64,000 nucleotides of DNA from Lactobacillus kimbladii (GCF_000970755.1 NZ_KQ034007.1:1947491-2011490), one strand, 5' to 3'; shown: positions 1 to 9,796, numbered from the stretch's first letter. The notes: generated by a model not told the origin, from the letters alone. Numbers and translations are program-made.

Positions 1-762
1 GCCATGACCAATTTCAACTGGCACACGGACACAAGTAGCAGTAACTTTTATTTGCTTTGTGTCCTGATCATTAAACAAAATCTTTTTAGTTTCATGAATC
101 ATTTTCCATTCTTCGTGAGTGTAACCATCATCTTCAAAAACATCAATCTGCGGTAACAGGTTAAACGCCATAGGGTAATGCTTTTTAGCAGACGCAGTTG
201 GCAAAATTTTGGCTTCAATTTCTTGATTATTCAGCCTATCTTGTGCTTGTTGCAACAGTTCATCCCAAGCCGCTTTGCCAGCACCAGAAACCGCTTGGTA
301 AGTTGAAACGATGATTTGCTTAATACCCCACTTAACGTGAAGCGGATAAAGCGCGGCAACCATCTGAATGGTCGAGCAATTAGGATTAGCAATAATGCCA
401 TGATGATTAACTAATTGGTCATCGTTAACTCCAGGAACAATTAGTGGAACATCATCAGCCATCCGGAAAGCACTAGTATTATCTACACACACTGCCCCCC
501 TTTTGACCGCTTCAGGCAATAACTTTTTAGAAACGGCGCCACCAGCAGATGATAAAACCAAGTCAACACCAGTGAATGAATCAGGATGTGCCTCTTCAAC
601 TGTAATTTCTTGGCCTTTAAATTGTAATTTCTTGCCTGCTGAACGCTTAGACGCCAGCAATTTAACTTGCTTGACTGGAATTGCTGCTTTTTCCAATTCA
701 CTAATTAAACGTTGACCTACTGCACCTGTAGCACCCAAAATTGCAACTGTGTATTCTCTCAT
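1..762 (-). CDS. asd: Aspartate-semialdehyde dehydrogenase, C-terminus cut by window edge
   Basis: This enzyme reduces aspartyl phosphate to aspartate semialdehyde in the cytosol, the branch-point step for lysine, threonine and methionine. The first 254 residues are visible: an N-terminal NADP-binding loop (AILGATGAVGQ), then the catalytic cysteine in NPNCSTIQ, then the QAVSGAGKAAW segment. The gene runs off the left edge, so the C-terminus is not seen. Its ATG overlaps the patA stop by one base (TGATG), so it is translationally coupled as the last visible gene of the lysine operon. The start is supported by that overlap and by the GAGTGA sequence just upstream. The family call is certain; only the end is unknown. 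Confidence 0.95.
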   Translation of the reverse strand, partial: MREYTVAILGATGAVGQRLISELEKAAIPVKQVKLLASKRSAGKKLQFKGQEITVEEAHPDSFTGVDLVLSSAGGAVSKKLLPEAVKRGAVCVDNTSAFRMADDVPLIVPGVNDDQLVNHHGIIANPNCSTIQMVAALYPLHVKWGIKQIIVSTYQAVSGAGKAAWDELLQQAQDRLNNQEIEAKILPTASAKKHYPMAFNLLPQIDVFEDDGYTHEEWKMIHETKKILFNDQDTKQIKVTATCVRVPVEIGHG

Positions 763-1949
763 CAAATTTCACTCTTTTCTGCTAAAAACTTTTGGATTCG
801 ACTCATAGCAGTATGAAGATTTTCGTCACTGGCAGCATAAGAAAAGCGGATATAGCCCTCACCACCAGGGCCAAAAGCATTTCCGGGAGTGCCTCCAACT
901 TTAGCTTTATGGGCCAAATCCAGTGCGAAAGCTTCATCGTCCTTACCATAACTTTCCGGTATTTTAGCAAAAACATAAAATGCACCTTCACTGGCATGAG
1001 TTTCTAAGCCCATATTGTTTAATGCACCAACAATATAATCACGCCGCTTTTGGTAAATTGGTCGTGCTGCAGCCGGATCCTGATCACCGTTTTCCAAAGC
1101 TTCAGTAGCTGCTGCTTGCGCTGGATTTGATGGAGCTGTAACCAAGAATGCGTGCATTTTTGCAATTAAACTAATTAAAGCAGCCGGTCCAGTCACATAA
1201 CCCAAACGATAACCAGTCATCGCATGCGACTTGGACAAACCATTAATTAGTAGGGTACGATCGGGTAAATAATGCGCAATCGATACGTGATTAAAGTTAT
1301 AAGTCAGCTCACTGTATATTTCATCAGAAATCACATAAAGGTGATGCTCTTTAATGATTGGTGCCATTTGCTCTAAAACAGAACTGGGGCATTCCCTGCC
1401 GGTTGGATTAGTAGGATAATTCAGTAAAATTGCTTTAGCATGAGGGTGCTCATTCAGTGTCTTTTCCAAATCTTCAGGAGTCAACACAAAATTGGTTCCT
1501 GCCGTATTGATAGCAACCAACCTAGCTTTAGTGTATTGAATCAATGGGAAATAAAGGGCATAAGAGGGGGTCGGTACAATAATTTCATCCCCTGGCTGAA
1601 ACAAAGCTAGCATCGTTGCGGCTATAGCTTCAGTTGCACCCACTGTGACTACAATTTCGCTGTCAGGATCATAAGTTAAGCCTTGCTTGCGCTGTAAAAA
1701 GTTGCTAATGGCTTTGCGTAATCTGGGTGTTCCTTTTTGGGCTGAGTAATGTGAATCATTATCTAAAATGCTCTGAGCAGCTGCTTTTTTAACATGTTCA
1801 GGTGTATTTAAATCAGGTTCTCCTAAGGTTAATTTAATTAAATCAGGAATATCATCAACTTTTTGAGCAAAAGCACGGATACCAGAGGGAGGAATTTTTT
1901 CTAATGGTGTATGAATAATTGAAGTTAAATCAGTAGCTAATTGTGGCAT
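762..1949 (-). CDS. patA: N-acetyl-diaminopimelate aminotransferase (class I PLP aminotransferase)
   Basis: A 395-residue fold-type I aminotransferase. The PLP lysine is K240 in GLSKSHAMTGYRLGY, and the substrate and cofactor motifs LGEPD, NYPTNPTG and SDEIYSEL are present. By position in the acetyl-branch lysine operon it should transfer an amino group to N-acetyl-2-amino-6-oxopimelate, as PatA does in Bacillus. On sequence alone an aromatic or aspartate aminotransferase is possible, because these share the same motifs. It has a good AAGGAG site before the ATG, lies 18 bases after dapB and overlaps asd by one base. Confidence 0.85.
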   Translation of the reverse strand: MPQLATDLTSIIHTPLEKIPPSGIRAFAQKVDDIPDLIKLTLGEPDLNTPEHVKKAAAQSILDNDSHYSAQKGTPRLRKAISNFLQRKQGLTYDPDSEIVVTVGATEAIAATMLALFQPGDEIIVPTPSYALYFPLIQYTKARLVAINTAGTNFVLTPEDLEKTLNEHPHAKAILLNYPTNPTGRECPSSVLEQMAPIIKEHHLYVISDEIYSELTYNFNHVSIAHYLPDRTLLINGLSKSHAMTGYRLGYVTGPAALISLIAKMHAFLVTAPSNPAQAAATEALENGDQDPAAARPIYQKRRDYIVGALNNMGLETHASEGAFYVFAKIPESYGKDDEAFALDLAHKAKVGGTPGNAFGPGGEGYIRFSYAASDENLHTAMSRIQKFLAEKSEI

Positions 1950-1967
1950 TTTTGTTCTCCTTATAAA

Positions 1968-2726
1968 TTATAAAATTTGGTCTAAACCGACCACTAAATT
2001 TGGTAAGTCCATTACCCGACTCAAGGCCACTTTCACGCCCTGCATAAATGAAGAACGAGAAAATGAATCTTGTCTGATAGTTAAAGCTTCTCCGGGCCCA
2101 CCAAAAAGCACCTGTTCGTGAGCTACGTATCCTGGTAAGCGAACGGAATGAACAGGAACGCCATCATAATCAGCACCGCGAGCTGCAGAATCGTTCGTAG
2201 TTTGAGAGCAATTTTCTGGATTGCGGTTTTCTGCAATTAATTTTGCAGTTGCTATTGCCGTTGCACTAGGTGCATCCCTTTTATCAGCATGATGCATTTC
2301 AATTACTTCTGCATCAGGAAAATAACGGGCAGCTTCTTGTGCAAATTTCATTAATAAGACAGCCGACAAACCAAAATTTGGAACAATAATGCCACCAATT
2401 TTTTCTTTTTGTGCAATTGCTTGCAGCTTTTTTGTTTGATCTGGGGTTAAACCACTTGTTCCAACAATGGGGTGCATATGGTGCTTTAAAGCAAATTTAG
2501 TATTTTCATAAACGGCTTGTGGAGTGGTAAAATCAATCCAAATATCGGCATCAATATCGACAGCAGTCAAATTGTCAAAGCATTTAACTGAAGCTCCAAA
2601 TTCTGCACTTTTAGATGCCGTTGGTGCCAAAACTGCTACCAATTGACAATCAGGTAATTTTTCTACCAACTGGACAGTTTGCTTGCCCATAGATCCTGTA
2701 GCTCCAGCTACCAAAATTCTTTTCAT
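1968..2726 (-). CDS. dapB: 4-hydroxy-tetrahydrodipicolinate reductase
   Basis: Second enzyme of the diaminopimelate branch: it reduces the dapA product with NAD(P)H. The 252-residue length is normal for the family. The N-terminal nucleotide-binding glycine motif (VAGATGSMGK), the GTSGLT loop and the catalytic His-Lys segment (EMHHADKRDAPSATA) are visible. The last differs slightly from the common DAPSGTA, having Ala for Gly. Its ribosome site (TAGGAG) lies in the last codons of dapA and only one base separates the two genes, so translation is probably coupled. Confidence 0.95.
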   Translation of the reverse strand: MKRILVAGATGSMGKQTVQLVEKLPDCQLVAVLAPTASKSAEFGASVKCFDNLTAVDIDADIWIDFTTPQAVYENTKFALKHHMHPIVGTSGLTPDQTKKLQAIAQKEKIGGIIVPNFGLSAVLLMKFAQEAARYFPDAEVIEMHHADKRDAPSATAIATAKLIAENRNPENCSQTTNDSAARGADYDGVPVHSVRLPGYVAHEQVLFGGPGEALTIRQDSFSRSSFMQGVKVALSRVMDLPNLVVGLDQIL

Positions 2727-2727
2727 A

Positions 2728-3648
2728 TTATACTCCTAGTTCTAACGGCAGTTTATGCAATAAAGCCGATTCAGCTAAACCTAAATGAACAGCTAATTGC
2801 CGCTTTTCTGCTTCATTTAAGTCCACAATAGGCAGGCGGCAACCACCAGCTGGCAGCCCTTGTGCATTTAAGACGGCTTTAACTGGCGACGGGGAAGGAT
2901 ACATGAATAAGGCTTGCATCTTCGGCATTAGCCGTCTTTGTAATTTCCCTGCTGCAGCTACTTTACCCTGATCTAAATTATCATACATTTCACGCATGGC
3001 CGACCCATAAACATGAGAAGCTACCGAAATCACTCCTTTTGCCCCTAAAACTTTAGCTGTTAAAGACTGCAAGTCTTCGCCTGTATACACTAAAAAGTCA
3101 CTTGCTGCGTGTTCAACAATATATTCTAAGTCTTCTAAATCAGTACATTGCTTAACGCCAGCAATTTTAGGATTATGTGAGAGGTCAACCAAGGTTTCTT
3201 TACTAATCTTAATTCCTGTTCGTCCTGGAATATTATAAATGATAATTGGTACGGGAGAATTTGCTGCCACTGTTTCAAAGTGAGCTGTAATTCCTCTTTG
3301 ATTCGGCTTGTTATAGTATGGCGCTACTACCAAAGCCATATCAATGCCGGGAATTTGTCCTACTTCCTGGGTAAACGCAACGGTTTGTGCAGTATTATTA
3401 CTGCCTGTGCCCGCAATTACAGGTACTCGTCCTGCAATTATTTGAGCAAACTTAGTATATAGTTCTATTTTTTCATCATGAGTCATGGTTGCCGTTTCCC
3501 CAGTAGTGCCACCAATGACAAAACCATTGCTGCCTGTATTAATTAAATGTTCTGTTAATTCTTTCAGACCAGGATAGTCAACTTTTCCTTCTTTATTAAA
3601 GGGCGTAATTATCGCAGTCATTAAATCTGCCTTGTCAAAATTAGTCAT
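2728..3648 (-). CDS. dapA: 4-hydroxy-tetrahydrodipicolinate synthase
   Basis: Condenses pyruvate with aspartate semialdehyde, the committed step towards diaminopimelate and lysine. The 306-residue TIM-barrel protein shows GGTTGET near residue 47, the catalytic tyrosine Y138 in YNIPGRTG, and the Schiff-base lysine K166 in AGVKQCTD. The start is supported by AAGGAG ten bases upstream. It sits between dapL and dapB in the same operon, with 18 bases separating it from dapL. Nothing is unusual in the sequence. Confidence 0.95.
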   Translation of the reverse strand: MTNFDKADLMTAIITPFNKEGKVDYPGLKELTEHLINTGSNGFVIGGTTGETATMTHDEKIELYTKFAQIIAGRVPVIAGTGSNNTAQTVAFTQEVGQIPGIDMALVVAPYYNKPNQRGITAHFETVAANSPVPIIIYNIPGRTGIKISKETLVDLSHNPKIAGVKQCTDLEDLEYIVEHAASDFLVYTGEDLQSLTAKVLGAKGVISVASHVYGSAMREMYDNLDQGKVAAAGKLQRRLMPKMQALFMYPSPSPVKAVLNAQGLPAGGCRLPIVDLNEAEKRQLAVHLGLAESALLHKLPLELGV

Positions 3649-3666
3649 GCTTTCTCTCCTTTTGAG

Positions 3667-4806
3667 TTACATATGACTCAATAAAAAACCTACCATTGCT
3701 TTAATTCCTATTACTATTGCATCTTCGTGTGGGTTAAATGTTGCAGAATGGAGTTGAGAATTATCGTTCACGCCCAGCCAGAACATGGTACCGGGAATTT
3801 GTGCCAGCAAGTAGCCAAAGTCTTCTCCTGTCATAGCCGGCTGCATCTCTTGGTAATCAATTTGAGAATTTTCCTTCATATAATTAATAAACTCGCTTGT
3901 GATTTGTGGATCATTTTCTACTGGCCAATAACCACCCTGATTAAGCTGCAAATCAACCTTAGCATTAAAACTTTGCGCTATTCCCTGAGTCACATCTCGC
4001 AGGCGTTGATCGATTCTTTCAATCATTTTTTGGGTTAGTCCGCGAATAGTTCCTTCAAGATGAGCATGGCCGGCAATCGCATTTCTAACTGTTCCAGCCC
4101 TGATCTTTCCTATTGTAATAACTCCACTTGCAATGGGATCAATACTGCGAGATATAATTGTCTGAATTTGTTCTATTAAAGCAGCTGCAGCTACTACCAT
4201 ATCATTAGCTTGTTGCGGATATGCGGCATGCCCATCCTTACCATATAAATCAATATTGATTTCAGTTGTTCCCGCAAATAATGTTCCTAAACGGCAGCCA
4301 ATTGTGCCAGTAGGCAAATCAGGAGTAACGTGCAAGGCAAAGAATTCGTCGGGGCGCCATTTACCAGAGAAAATTCCAGCTTCATAGGCTTTTTTGCCGC
4401 CACTTTCACTTTCTTCAGCCGGCTGGAAAAAGAAAAGTAAATTATCCAGGGGTTGGTGATCACAAAAATAAGCCAAAATTCCTAGAGCCACCGTCATGTG
4501 GATATCGTGACCACAGGCATGCATTTGACCTTGAGTTTGAGAAGCAAATGGCAAAGCCGTTTTTTCTTCGATCGGTAAGCCATCAATATCTGCACGATAA
4601 CCAATTGTTTTTTGGGGTTCACTTCCCTGAACTCTGACCAATATTGCTGTGGGCAGCTCCGGACATGTGCGAACCTCAATATGTTTTTGAGTAAAATTGC
4701 CAATGACCTGTAATAAATATTTTTGTGTTTGGTGTTCATGCAGAGCTAATTCAGGGATTTGGTGTAAATCGCGACGAATTTTAACAAGTTGCTCAGAAGT
4801 TAACAT
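3667..4806 (-). CDS. dapL: N-acetyldiaminopimelate deacetylase (M20D amidohydrolase)
   Basis: A 379-residue M20-family metal hydrolase. Metal-binding motifs include RADIDGLPI and the ACGHDIHM segment, followed by FFFQPAEE with the catalytic glutamate. Family relatives deacetylate N-acetyl-LL-diaminopimelate, and the operon context (dapH, dapA, dapB, patA) supports that role over the amino-acid amidohydrolases with the same fold. No good Shine-Dalgarno is visible before the ATG, which lies nine bases after the dapH stop, so translation probably depends on coupling. Confidence 0.9.
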   Translation of the reverse strand: MLTSEQLVKIRRDLHQIPELALHEHQTQKYLLQVIGNFTQKHIEVRTCPELPTAILVRVQGSEPQKTIGYRADIDGLPIEEKTALPFASQTQGQMHACGHDIHMTVALGILAYFCDHQPLDNLLFFFQPAEESESGGKKAYEAGIFSGKWRPDEFFALHVTPDLPTGTIGCRLGTLFAGTTEINIDLYGKDGHAAYPQQANDMVVAAAALIEQIQTIISRSIDPIASGVITIGKIRAGTVRNAIAGHAHLEGTIRGLTQKMIERIDQRLRDVTQGIAQSFNAKVDLQLNQGGYWPVENDPQITSEFINYMKENSQIDYQEMQPAMTGEDFGYLLAQIPGTMFWLGVNDNSQLHSATFNPHEDAIVIGIKAMVGFLLSHM

Positions 4807-4814
4807 TAATTAAT

Positions 4815-5525
4815 TCACAGCTTTCTTAATCCCTGTTCAATTCCTGTCTTAGAGGCAGTTTTTTGATCACGCATTTTAACAACTTTTGCCGGCACTCCAG
4901 CGACGACACTATTTGCTGGGACATCCTTAGTTACCACCGCACCAGCTGCTACCACTGCATGGTCGCCAACTTGGACTCCTTCTAAAACCACGGCGTTAGC
5001 ACCAATCAAAACGTTTTTGCCAATTTTCACAGGTTGTGCTGAAGCTGGTTCCACGACTCCGGCAATTACCGCACCAGCTCCAACATGGCTATTCTCACCA
5101 ACAATTGCTCGACCACCCAAAACAGCATTCATATCAATCATGGCATTTTCGCCAATTTCCGCACCAATATTAATGACAGCCCCCATCATGATTACAGCAT
5201 TTTTGCCTATCTCAACGTTTTCACGAATAAGGGCACCCGGTTCAATTCTGGCAGAGATGTTCTTCAGGTCCAATAAAGGGATAGCAGAATTCCGACTGAC
5301 ATTTTCCACTTGATAATATGTTATCTTCTCGGCGTTTTTTTCTAAAAAAGGACTTAAAATTTGCCAATCTCCAAAAACGACTCCAGTATGAGTTTCACTA
5401 AAAACTTTGCTGTCTTCAGGCCAGTCCAATTTAGCCATTTCACCTTTGACATATACTTTAACTGGTGTTTTTTTGGTTGAATTAGCAATAAAGTCAATGA
5501 TTTCGGTTGCCGTCATTTTTTTCAT
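4815..5525 (-). CDS. dapH: Tetrahydrodipicolinate N-acetyltransferase
   Basis: A 236-residue left-handed beta-helix acyltransferase. From about residue 90 to 215 the sequence is a run of hexapeptide repeats (I/V-G-x-N-A-x type), preceded by a short N-terminal helical domain. It acetylates tetrahydrodipicolinate and so fixes the pathway as the acetyl branch, consistent with patA and dapL next to it. The name dapD is also used for this gene. An alternative start lies three codons in (MTATE); neither start has a strong ribosome site. Confidence 0.92.
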   Translation of the reverse strand: MKKMTATEIIDFIANSTKKTPVKVYVKGEMAKLDWPEDSKVFSETHTGVVFGDWQILSPFLEKNAEKITYYQVENVSRNSAIPLLDLKNISARIEPGALIRENVEIGKNAVIMMGAVINIGAEIGENAMIDMNAVLGGRAIVGENSHVGAGAVIAGVVEPASAQPVKIGKNVLIGANAVVLEGVQVGDHAVVAAGAVVTKDVPANSVVAGVPAKVVKMRDQKTASKTGIEQGLRKL

Positions 5526-5534
5526 ATTTATAAT

Positions 5535-6848
5535 TTATCCTTCCATTTGATAAAAGCGATCATGACTAACTATATCCGCATAAGTTTCACGTGTAACTAC
5601 TACTTGTGCTTGACCATTTTCAGCAAACACAACTGCTGGCCTAGGAACACGATTATAATTAGATGCCATACTATAGCCGTAAGCACCAGTTGCTAAAACC
5701 GCAATTACATCTCCGGGTTTGCTTTTAGGCAGTGCCAATTTGTTAATAATAATGTCGCCAGATTCACAATAGCGTCCTGCCAGCCTGACAGTTTCTACTG
5801 GCTTGGCATGAGGATTTTCTGCTAATAATGCCTCATATTGTGCTTCATAAAGGGCCGGTCTGATATTATCACCCATGCCACCATCCACGGCAACGTAAGG
5901 CAATAGTCCCGGCACTTCTTTGCGTGCACCGATTGTATATAAGCTATAGCCAGCCTCTCCTACAATTGAACGACCCGGCTCAATCCAGATGGCCGGCATT
6001 TTTAAGTGGCTTATTTGCGCACATTTTTTAACTGTCTGCACTATTTGACTGATGAAGGTTTGAGCAGTTATAGTATCATCCTGTTCGGTATATCTAATGC
6101 CAAAGCCGCCACCTAAATTTAAAATGCGCGGCTGGTAATCATATTTTTGCTGCCAGTTATTGACCAACTGCATCAGTTTTTCAACTTCTAGCTTAAAACC
6201 CGCTGTTGCCAAAATTTGTGAACCGATATGTGCATGCAAGCCGATCAAATTCATCTGTTTATTAGCTTTTACCTCTAAAAATGCCCGCTCGGCTTGTCCT
6301 GATCTAATATCAAAACCAAACTTGCTATCTTCTTGACCAGTTTGGTCGTATTCGTGAGTATGAGCTGAGACCCCTGGAGTTAGCCGCAGCATTACTTGCA
6401 CTTGAGCACTTGTTTTTTGCAAAATCTGCGTTAGCAACTTAATTTCATAAAAATTATCCAGAACAATCACACCGACATGGTTTTGCACGGCCATTAATAA
6501 CTCATCAGCTGTCTTATTATTGCCATGAAAACTGATTTTCTCTGCTGGAAATCCTGCTTCTAGAGCCGTGTACAATTCTCCGCCAGAAACAACATCAACA
6601 TGTCCACCAAGTTCATTAATTACCTGATAAATCGCAATTGTAGCAAAAGCCTTACTGGCATAACTTATTGCATAATTCACATTTTCCTCTGCAAATGCAT
6701 CTTGGAAAGCCTGAAATTGCTGTTTGATTTTTTGTACGTCATAAACAACTAATGGGGTACCAAACTCCTTTGCCAGTTTCAATGCATCTACTCCACCAAT
6801 TGCTAAGTGACCTTGAGCGTTAGTCTGGTAATAATCATTAGCAGCCAT
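5535..6848 (-). CDS. lysA: Diaminopimelate decarboxylase
   Basis: Last step of lysine synthesis: PLP-dependent decarboxylation of meso-diaminopimelate. The 437-residue protein has the Schiff-base lysine K66 in SYASKAF, the PLP phosphate loop LNLGGGFG, and the C-terminal CESGDI and GAYGYSMASNYN segments that form the active site across the dimer. It is the first gene behind the L-box leader, with GGGAGAG upstream of ATG. Placing lysA first makes lysine supply directly riboswitch-controlled. A partial parS-like palindrome (5584-5599) lies near its 3' end. Confidence 0.95.
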   Translation of the reverse strand: MAANDYYQTNAQGHLAIGGVDALKLAKEFGTPLVVYDVQKIKQQFQAFQDAFAEENVNYAISYASKAFATIAIYQVINELGGHVDVVSGGELYTALEAGFPAEKISFHGNNKTADELLMAVQNHVGVIVLDNFYEIKLLTQILQKTSAQVQVMLRLTPGVSAHTHEYDQTGQEDSKFGFDIRSGQAERAFLEVKANKQMNLIGLHAHIGSQILATAGFKLEVEKLMQLVNNWQQKYDYQPRILNLGGGFGIRYTEQDDTITAQTFISQIVQTVKKCAQISHLKMPAIWIEPGRSIVGEAGYSLYTIGARKEVPGLLPYVAVDGGMGDNIRPALYEAQYEALLAENPHAKPVETVRLAGRYCESGDIIINKLALPKSKPGDVIAVLATGAYGYSMASNYNRVPRPAVVFAENGQAQVVVTRETYADIVSHDRFYQMEG

Positions 6849-6872
6849 TTAAGTCTCTCCCTTTTGTTAAAT

Positions 6873-6909
6873 AAAAAAGGCTCTTTTGTTGTGCTTAACA
6901 AAAGAGTCC
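6873..6909 (-). terminator. Riboswitch-controlled terminator of the lysine operon
   Basis: On the minus strand a 12-bp stem (GGACTCTTTTGTT pairing with AACAAAAGAGCC) is followed by six T. It lies between the L-box aptamer and lysA, 25 bases before the lysA start, where the expression platform of an OFF switch belongs. Confidence 0.85.
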
Positions 6910-6939
6910 TTCAAGTTATTATCTGGTATCAATTTTGTC

Positions 6940-7107
6940 GATAGCGCTCCGCGAATATAAAATTGCGACAGTCCGTAACCTGTTAGATTACGTCCCAGCT
7001 AATTAATTACCGCAATAATTAATGCTTCGGCAACCGCCCCTTTAACCGGTTTCTTAGCTTTTGCAGAAACTCCACCAGCTACTTTTGTTGGTTGCAACCT
7101 CTTCGAT
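6940..7107 (-). promoter_or_regulatory. L-box lysine riboswitch aptamer
   Basis: Read on the minus strand, the leader shows the conserved L-box pieces in order: AGAGGTTGCAACC, AAAGTAGCTGGTGGAG, AAAGGGGCGG, TTGCCGAAGCA, GCTGGGACG, ACTGTCG and GGAGCGCTATC. This matches the lysine-sensing aptamer of Firmicutes. Together with the downstream terminator it should switch the lysA-to-asd operon off when lysine is high. The divergent lysC transcript does not carry it. Boundaries are approximate. Confidence 0.92.
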
Positions 7108-7115
7108 TTATTAAA

Positions 7116-7144
7116 ATATTATTATTAATTAATATGATTGTCAA
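7116..7144 (-). promoter_or_regulatory. Promoter of the lysine operon
   Basis: A minus-strand TTGACA, 17-base spacer and TATAAT-like TAATAT. It lies directly upstream of the L-box aptamer, so the transcript would start just before the riboswitch. Confidence 0.85.
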
Positions 7145-7318
7145 CCATTTTTACCGACAAATATTTTTTAACTTTCAATTCCTCAAAATTATTTATTGCA
7201 ATTAATTATTTAAAAGTTGTATCAAAGGCTATTAAACTCAGCGTTTACAGACAGTTTTTTTACCAAAGTTTTCTTAAGAAAAATAATAGCGTTATTAATT
7301 AGCAACTTTCTTTTACGG

Positions 7319-7346
7319 TTGAAGATTAAAATTTTAATGTTAAAAT
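7319..7346 (+). promoter_or_regulatory. Probable lysC-dapF promoter
   Basis: TTGAAG, a 16-base spacer and TAAAAT on the plus strand, ending 46 bases before the preferred lysC ATG. The match is moderate. No riboswitch or leader fits in the short gap. Confidence 0.5.
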
Positions 7347-7392
7347 CCAATACTAATTACTTAAATTAAATTTAATTGTGAAAGGTATTAAC

Positions 7393-8742
7393 ATGAAAGT
7401 TGTAAAATTTGGTGGTAGTTCTCTAGCTGATGGAGAACAATTTCAAAAAGTTTTAAAAATTATTAATGCTGATCCGGCTCGTAAAATTGTAGTTACTTCA
7501 GCGCCAGGAAAAAGATATAACAATGACACTAAAGTAACAGATTTATTAATAGAATATGCCCAAAAAGCAATTAATAAACAAAATTATAGTGCAACTGTTA
7601 GAAAAATTTGGTCCAGGTATCATGACATTGCTGCTTATTTTAAAATACCCGAACAATTATTAAAGCCTCTATTGCAGGAATTACATAATCTGCCTCAAGT
7701 TTCTTATCCAAGTAAAGATTTTTTAATGGCAGGCTTTAAAGCACATGGAGAAAAACTAAATGCACAGCTTCTGACTTTAATTTTACAAAGTCTACATCTA
7801 CCCGCTCGTTTCTTAGACCCGAAAGAGTCTGGCTTTATAGTGACTGATAATCCTAATGACACCCAGGTTTTACCGGAAACTTACAACAATTTGCAAAAGT
7901 GGGCTCAAACTTCAGATTTATTAATTGTTCCCGGCTTTTACGGTATTACTCAAGACGGTTTAATTGCTACTTTTTCTCGAGGTGGATCTGATATTACTGG
8001 TGCCATTTGGGCACGTGGGCTAAATGCAGACTTGTACGAAAACTTCACTGATGTCGATGCTATTTACGCTGCTGATCCTAGAATAGTTACGCATCCCCAC
8101 GCTGTTAATGTTATGACATACCGCGAGTTGCGAGAACTGTCCTATGCAGGCTTTTCAGTTTTTCACGATGAAGCTATTATTCCTGCAATTGAAGGACAAA
8201 TACCAATTAATGTCAAAAATACCAATCACCCAGATTTACCTGGAACAATGATCGTACCTGAAAATAACTTCCAGCCTCAAAGTACAATTACAGGAGTAGC
8301 TAGTTCTGGTCATTTTGCAGCATTATATTTACATAAATACTTGCTAAATAAACAGGTTGGTTTTACTCTTAAATTACTACAAATTTTTTATAAATTTAAT
8401 ATATCTTATGAGCACATGCCTTCAGGAATTGATGATTTAACTGTGATTTTTGACAAACGCCAATTTAATGAGCAAATTCGCCAGCAAATGTGTTTTGAAA
8501 TTCAACAGGCACTTAATCCTGACCAATTAGAATGGATTGATGACTACGCCATTATCATGGTTGTAGGAGAAGGAATGAAAAACAAAATTGGCGTAATGAA
8601 GAATATCACGCTGCCTCTGGCACAAAAGCATATTGCAATTCATATGATTAACCAAGGTGCTTCACGAATCTCAATTATGCTGGGTACCAAAAAAGCGGAC
8701 GCAGCTGCTGCTGTTAGAGAAATTTACCACCAGTTTTTTTAA
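7393..8742 (+). CDS. lysC: Aspartokinase
   Basis: Phosphorylates aspartate, the entry step to lysine, methionine and threonine. The N-terminal kinase motif VKFGGSSLAD is intact, FSRGGSDITGA and the DVDAIYAADPR segment follow, and the C-terminal third is the ACT-domain region for feedback control. I place the start at the ATG at 7393 (449 residues) rather than a GTG 15 bases earlier, because AAAGG lies seven bases before this ATG and the family begins at MKVVKFGG. It is followed by dapF after 21 bases and diverges from the riboswitch-controlled operon. Confidence 0.93.
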   Translation: MKVVKFGGSSLADGEQFQKVLKIINADPARKIVVTSAPGKRYNNDTKVTDLLIEYAQKAINKQNYSATVRKIWSRYHDIAAYFKIPEQLLKPLLQELHNLPQVSYPSKDFLMAGFKAHGEKLNAQLLTLILQSLHLPARFLDPKESGFIVTDNPNDTQVLPETYNNLQKWAQTSDLLIVPGFYGITQDGLIATFSRGGSDITGAIWARGLNADLYENFTDVDAIYAADPRIVTHPHAVNVMTYRELRELSYAGFSVFHDEAIIPAIEGQIPINVKNTNHPDLPGTMIVPENNFQPQSTITGVASSGHFAALYLHKYLLNKQVGFTLKLLQIFYKFNISYEHMPSGIDDLTVIFDKRQFNEQIRQQMCFEIQQALNPDQLEWIDDYAIIMVVGEGMKNKIGVMKNITLPLAQKHIAIHMINQGASRISIMLGTKKADAAAAVREIYHQFF

Positions 8743-8763
8743 TTAATTTAAGGAGCAATTTTT

Positions 8764-9750
8764 ATGGTACAACTACAAAAAGTTCACGGTTCACAGAATA
8801 AATTTTTTCTACTAGATCAAACACAATTGCAAAACCCTTTAACTAAAAATGAATTAGTTAATTTGGCCCAACAAATAACTAACTCCGCCACAGGATTATT
8901 AAAGGGAGCTGATGGTTTGTTAGTGATCAGCAATTCGCAGCACTCACAAGCCATAGGCAAAATGCAGGTCATTAATGCTGACGGTTCTTTTGCTTCCATG
9001 TGTGGCAATGGTTTACGTACTGTAGGCCGTTATCTAGCAGAAAAATTTCACAAAAAATCTTTCAAGGTTGAAACAATGCAAAGTGATTTACGTGTTAGTT
9101 GTCAGCCGGACTGGGCGCAAAACGTTAAAGCAGTCAGTGTCGAAATTAGTCCGGTTAGTTTTGCAGCTGCAGATCTTCCTTTTACCAACTTAGGCTGCTC
9201 TGAACTACTAAACCAAGCAGTACCTGAATTTGCACCCAAGTTAACCTTTTCAGCAGTCGCTGTTCCCAACCCACATTTGATTAGTTTAGTTTCAGATGAT
9301 GTTTTAAAAAGTGACTTGTTAGCAAATTTAGGAACAAAATTAAATCATAAAAATCCTTATTTTCCAGATGGAGTAAATGTCAGTTTTGCTCAAGTTTTGT
9401 CTTCTGGCCACCTTTTCGTTCGCACTTTTGAGCGCGGTGTTGGTTTTACCAATGCCTGCGGTACTGGCATGTCTGCAACAAGCTTAATTTACGCTTTGAC
9501 TAACCAGTCAGAGAATTTGTTTGATAAATTGCTGACTGTTTTAAATCCTGGAGGATTTGTCCAAACAAAGGTACATCGCACCGCCAATAGCTATTGGATC
9601 GAATTAATTGGAAATGCGACAGTTACACATTACATTGACGTTGCAGAAAGTACCTTGCACCAGAAGCAGCCTGATTTTAATAATTTTAAGATTACCACTA
9701 CTTCAGAGAATGAAGCATATCAGAATTTTATTGCTATGAATAATAACTAA
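8764..9750 (+). CDS. dapF: Diaminopimelate epimerase
   Basis: Cofactor-free two-base racemase converting LL- to meso-diaminopimelate, needed for both lysine and cell-wall peptides. The two catalytic cysteines are visible in MCGNGLRT and NACGTGMSA. The length of 328 residues is somewhat above the usual 275-ish because of a longer C-terminus. AAGGAG lies nine bases before the ATG. It shares a transcript with lysC and ends before a strong terminator. Confidence 0.94.
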   Translation: MVQLQKVHGSQNKFFLLDQTQLQNPLTKNELVNLAQQITNSATGLLKGADGLLVISNSQHSQAIGKMQVINADGSFASMCGNGLRTVGRYLAEKFHKKSFKVETMQSDLRVSCQPDWAQNVKAVSVEISPVSFAAADLPFTNLGCSELLNQAVPEFAPKLTFSAVAVPNPHLISLVSDDVLKSDLLANLGTKLNHKNPYFPDGVNVSFAQVLSSGHLFVRTFERGVGFTNACGTGMSATSLIYALTNQSENLFDKLLTVLNPGGFVQTKVHRTANSYWIELIGNATVTHYIDVAESTLHQKQPDFNNFKITTTSENEAYQNFIAMNNN

Positions 9751-9765
9751 AGTAGCTGATATTTT

Positions 9766-9796
9766 AAAAACCAAACTTAAACAAGTTTGGTTTTTT
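9766..9796 (+). terminator. Terminator of lysC-dapF
   Basis: A stem (AAACCAAACTT with AAGTTTGGTTT) followed by a T run, 16 bases after the dapF stop. Confidence 0.85.

Noticed and set aside
5017-5313. Plus-strand frame opposite dapH
   Set aside because: It mirrors the hexapeptide repeats of the real gene and has no ribosome site.
7378-7392. GTG start for lysC five codons upstream
   Set aside because: The GTG has no ribosome site; AAAGG is correctly spaced for the ATG at 7393, and the family starts at MKVVKFGG.
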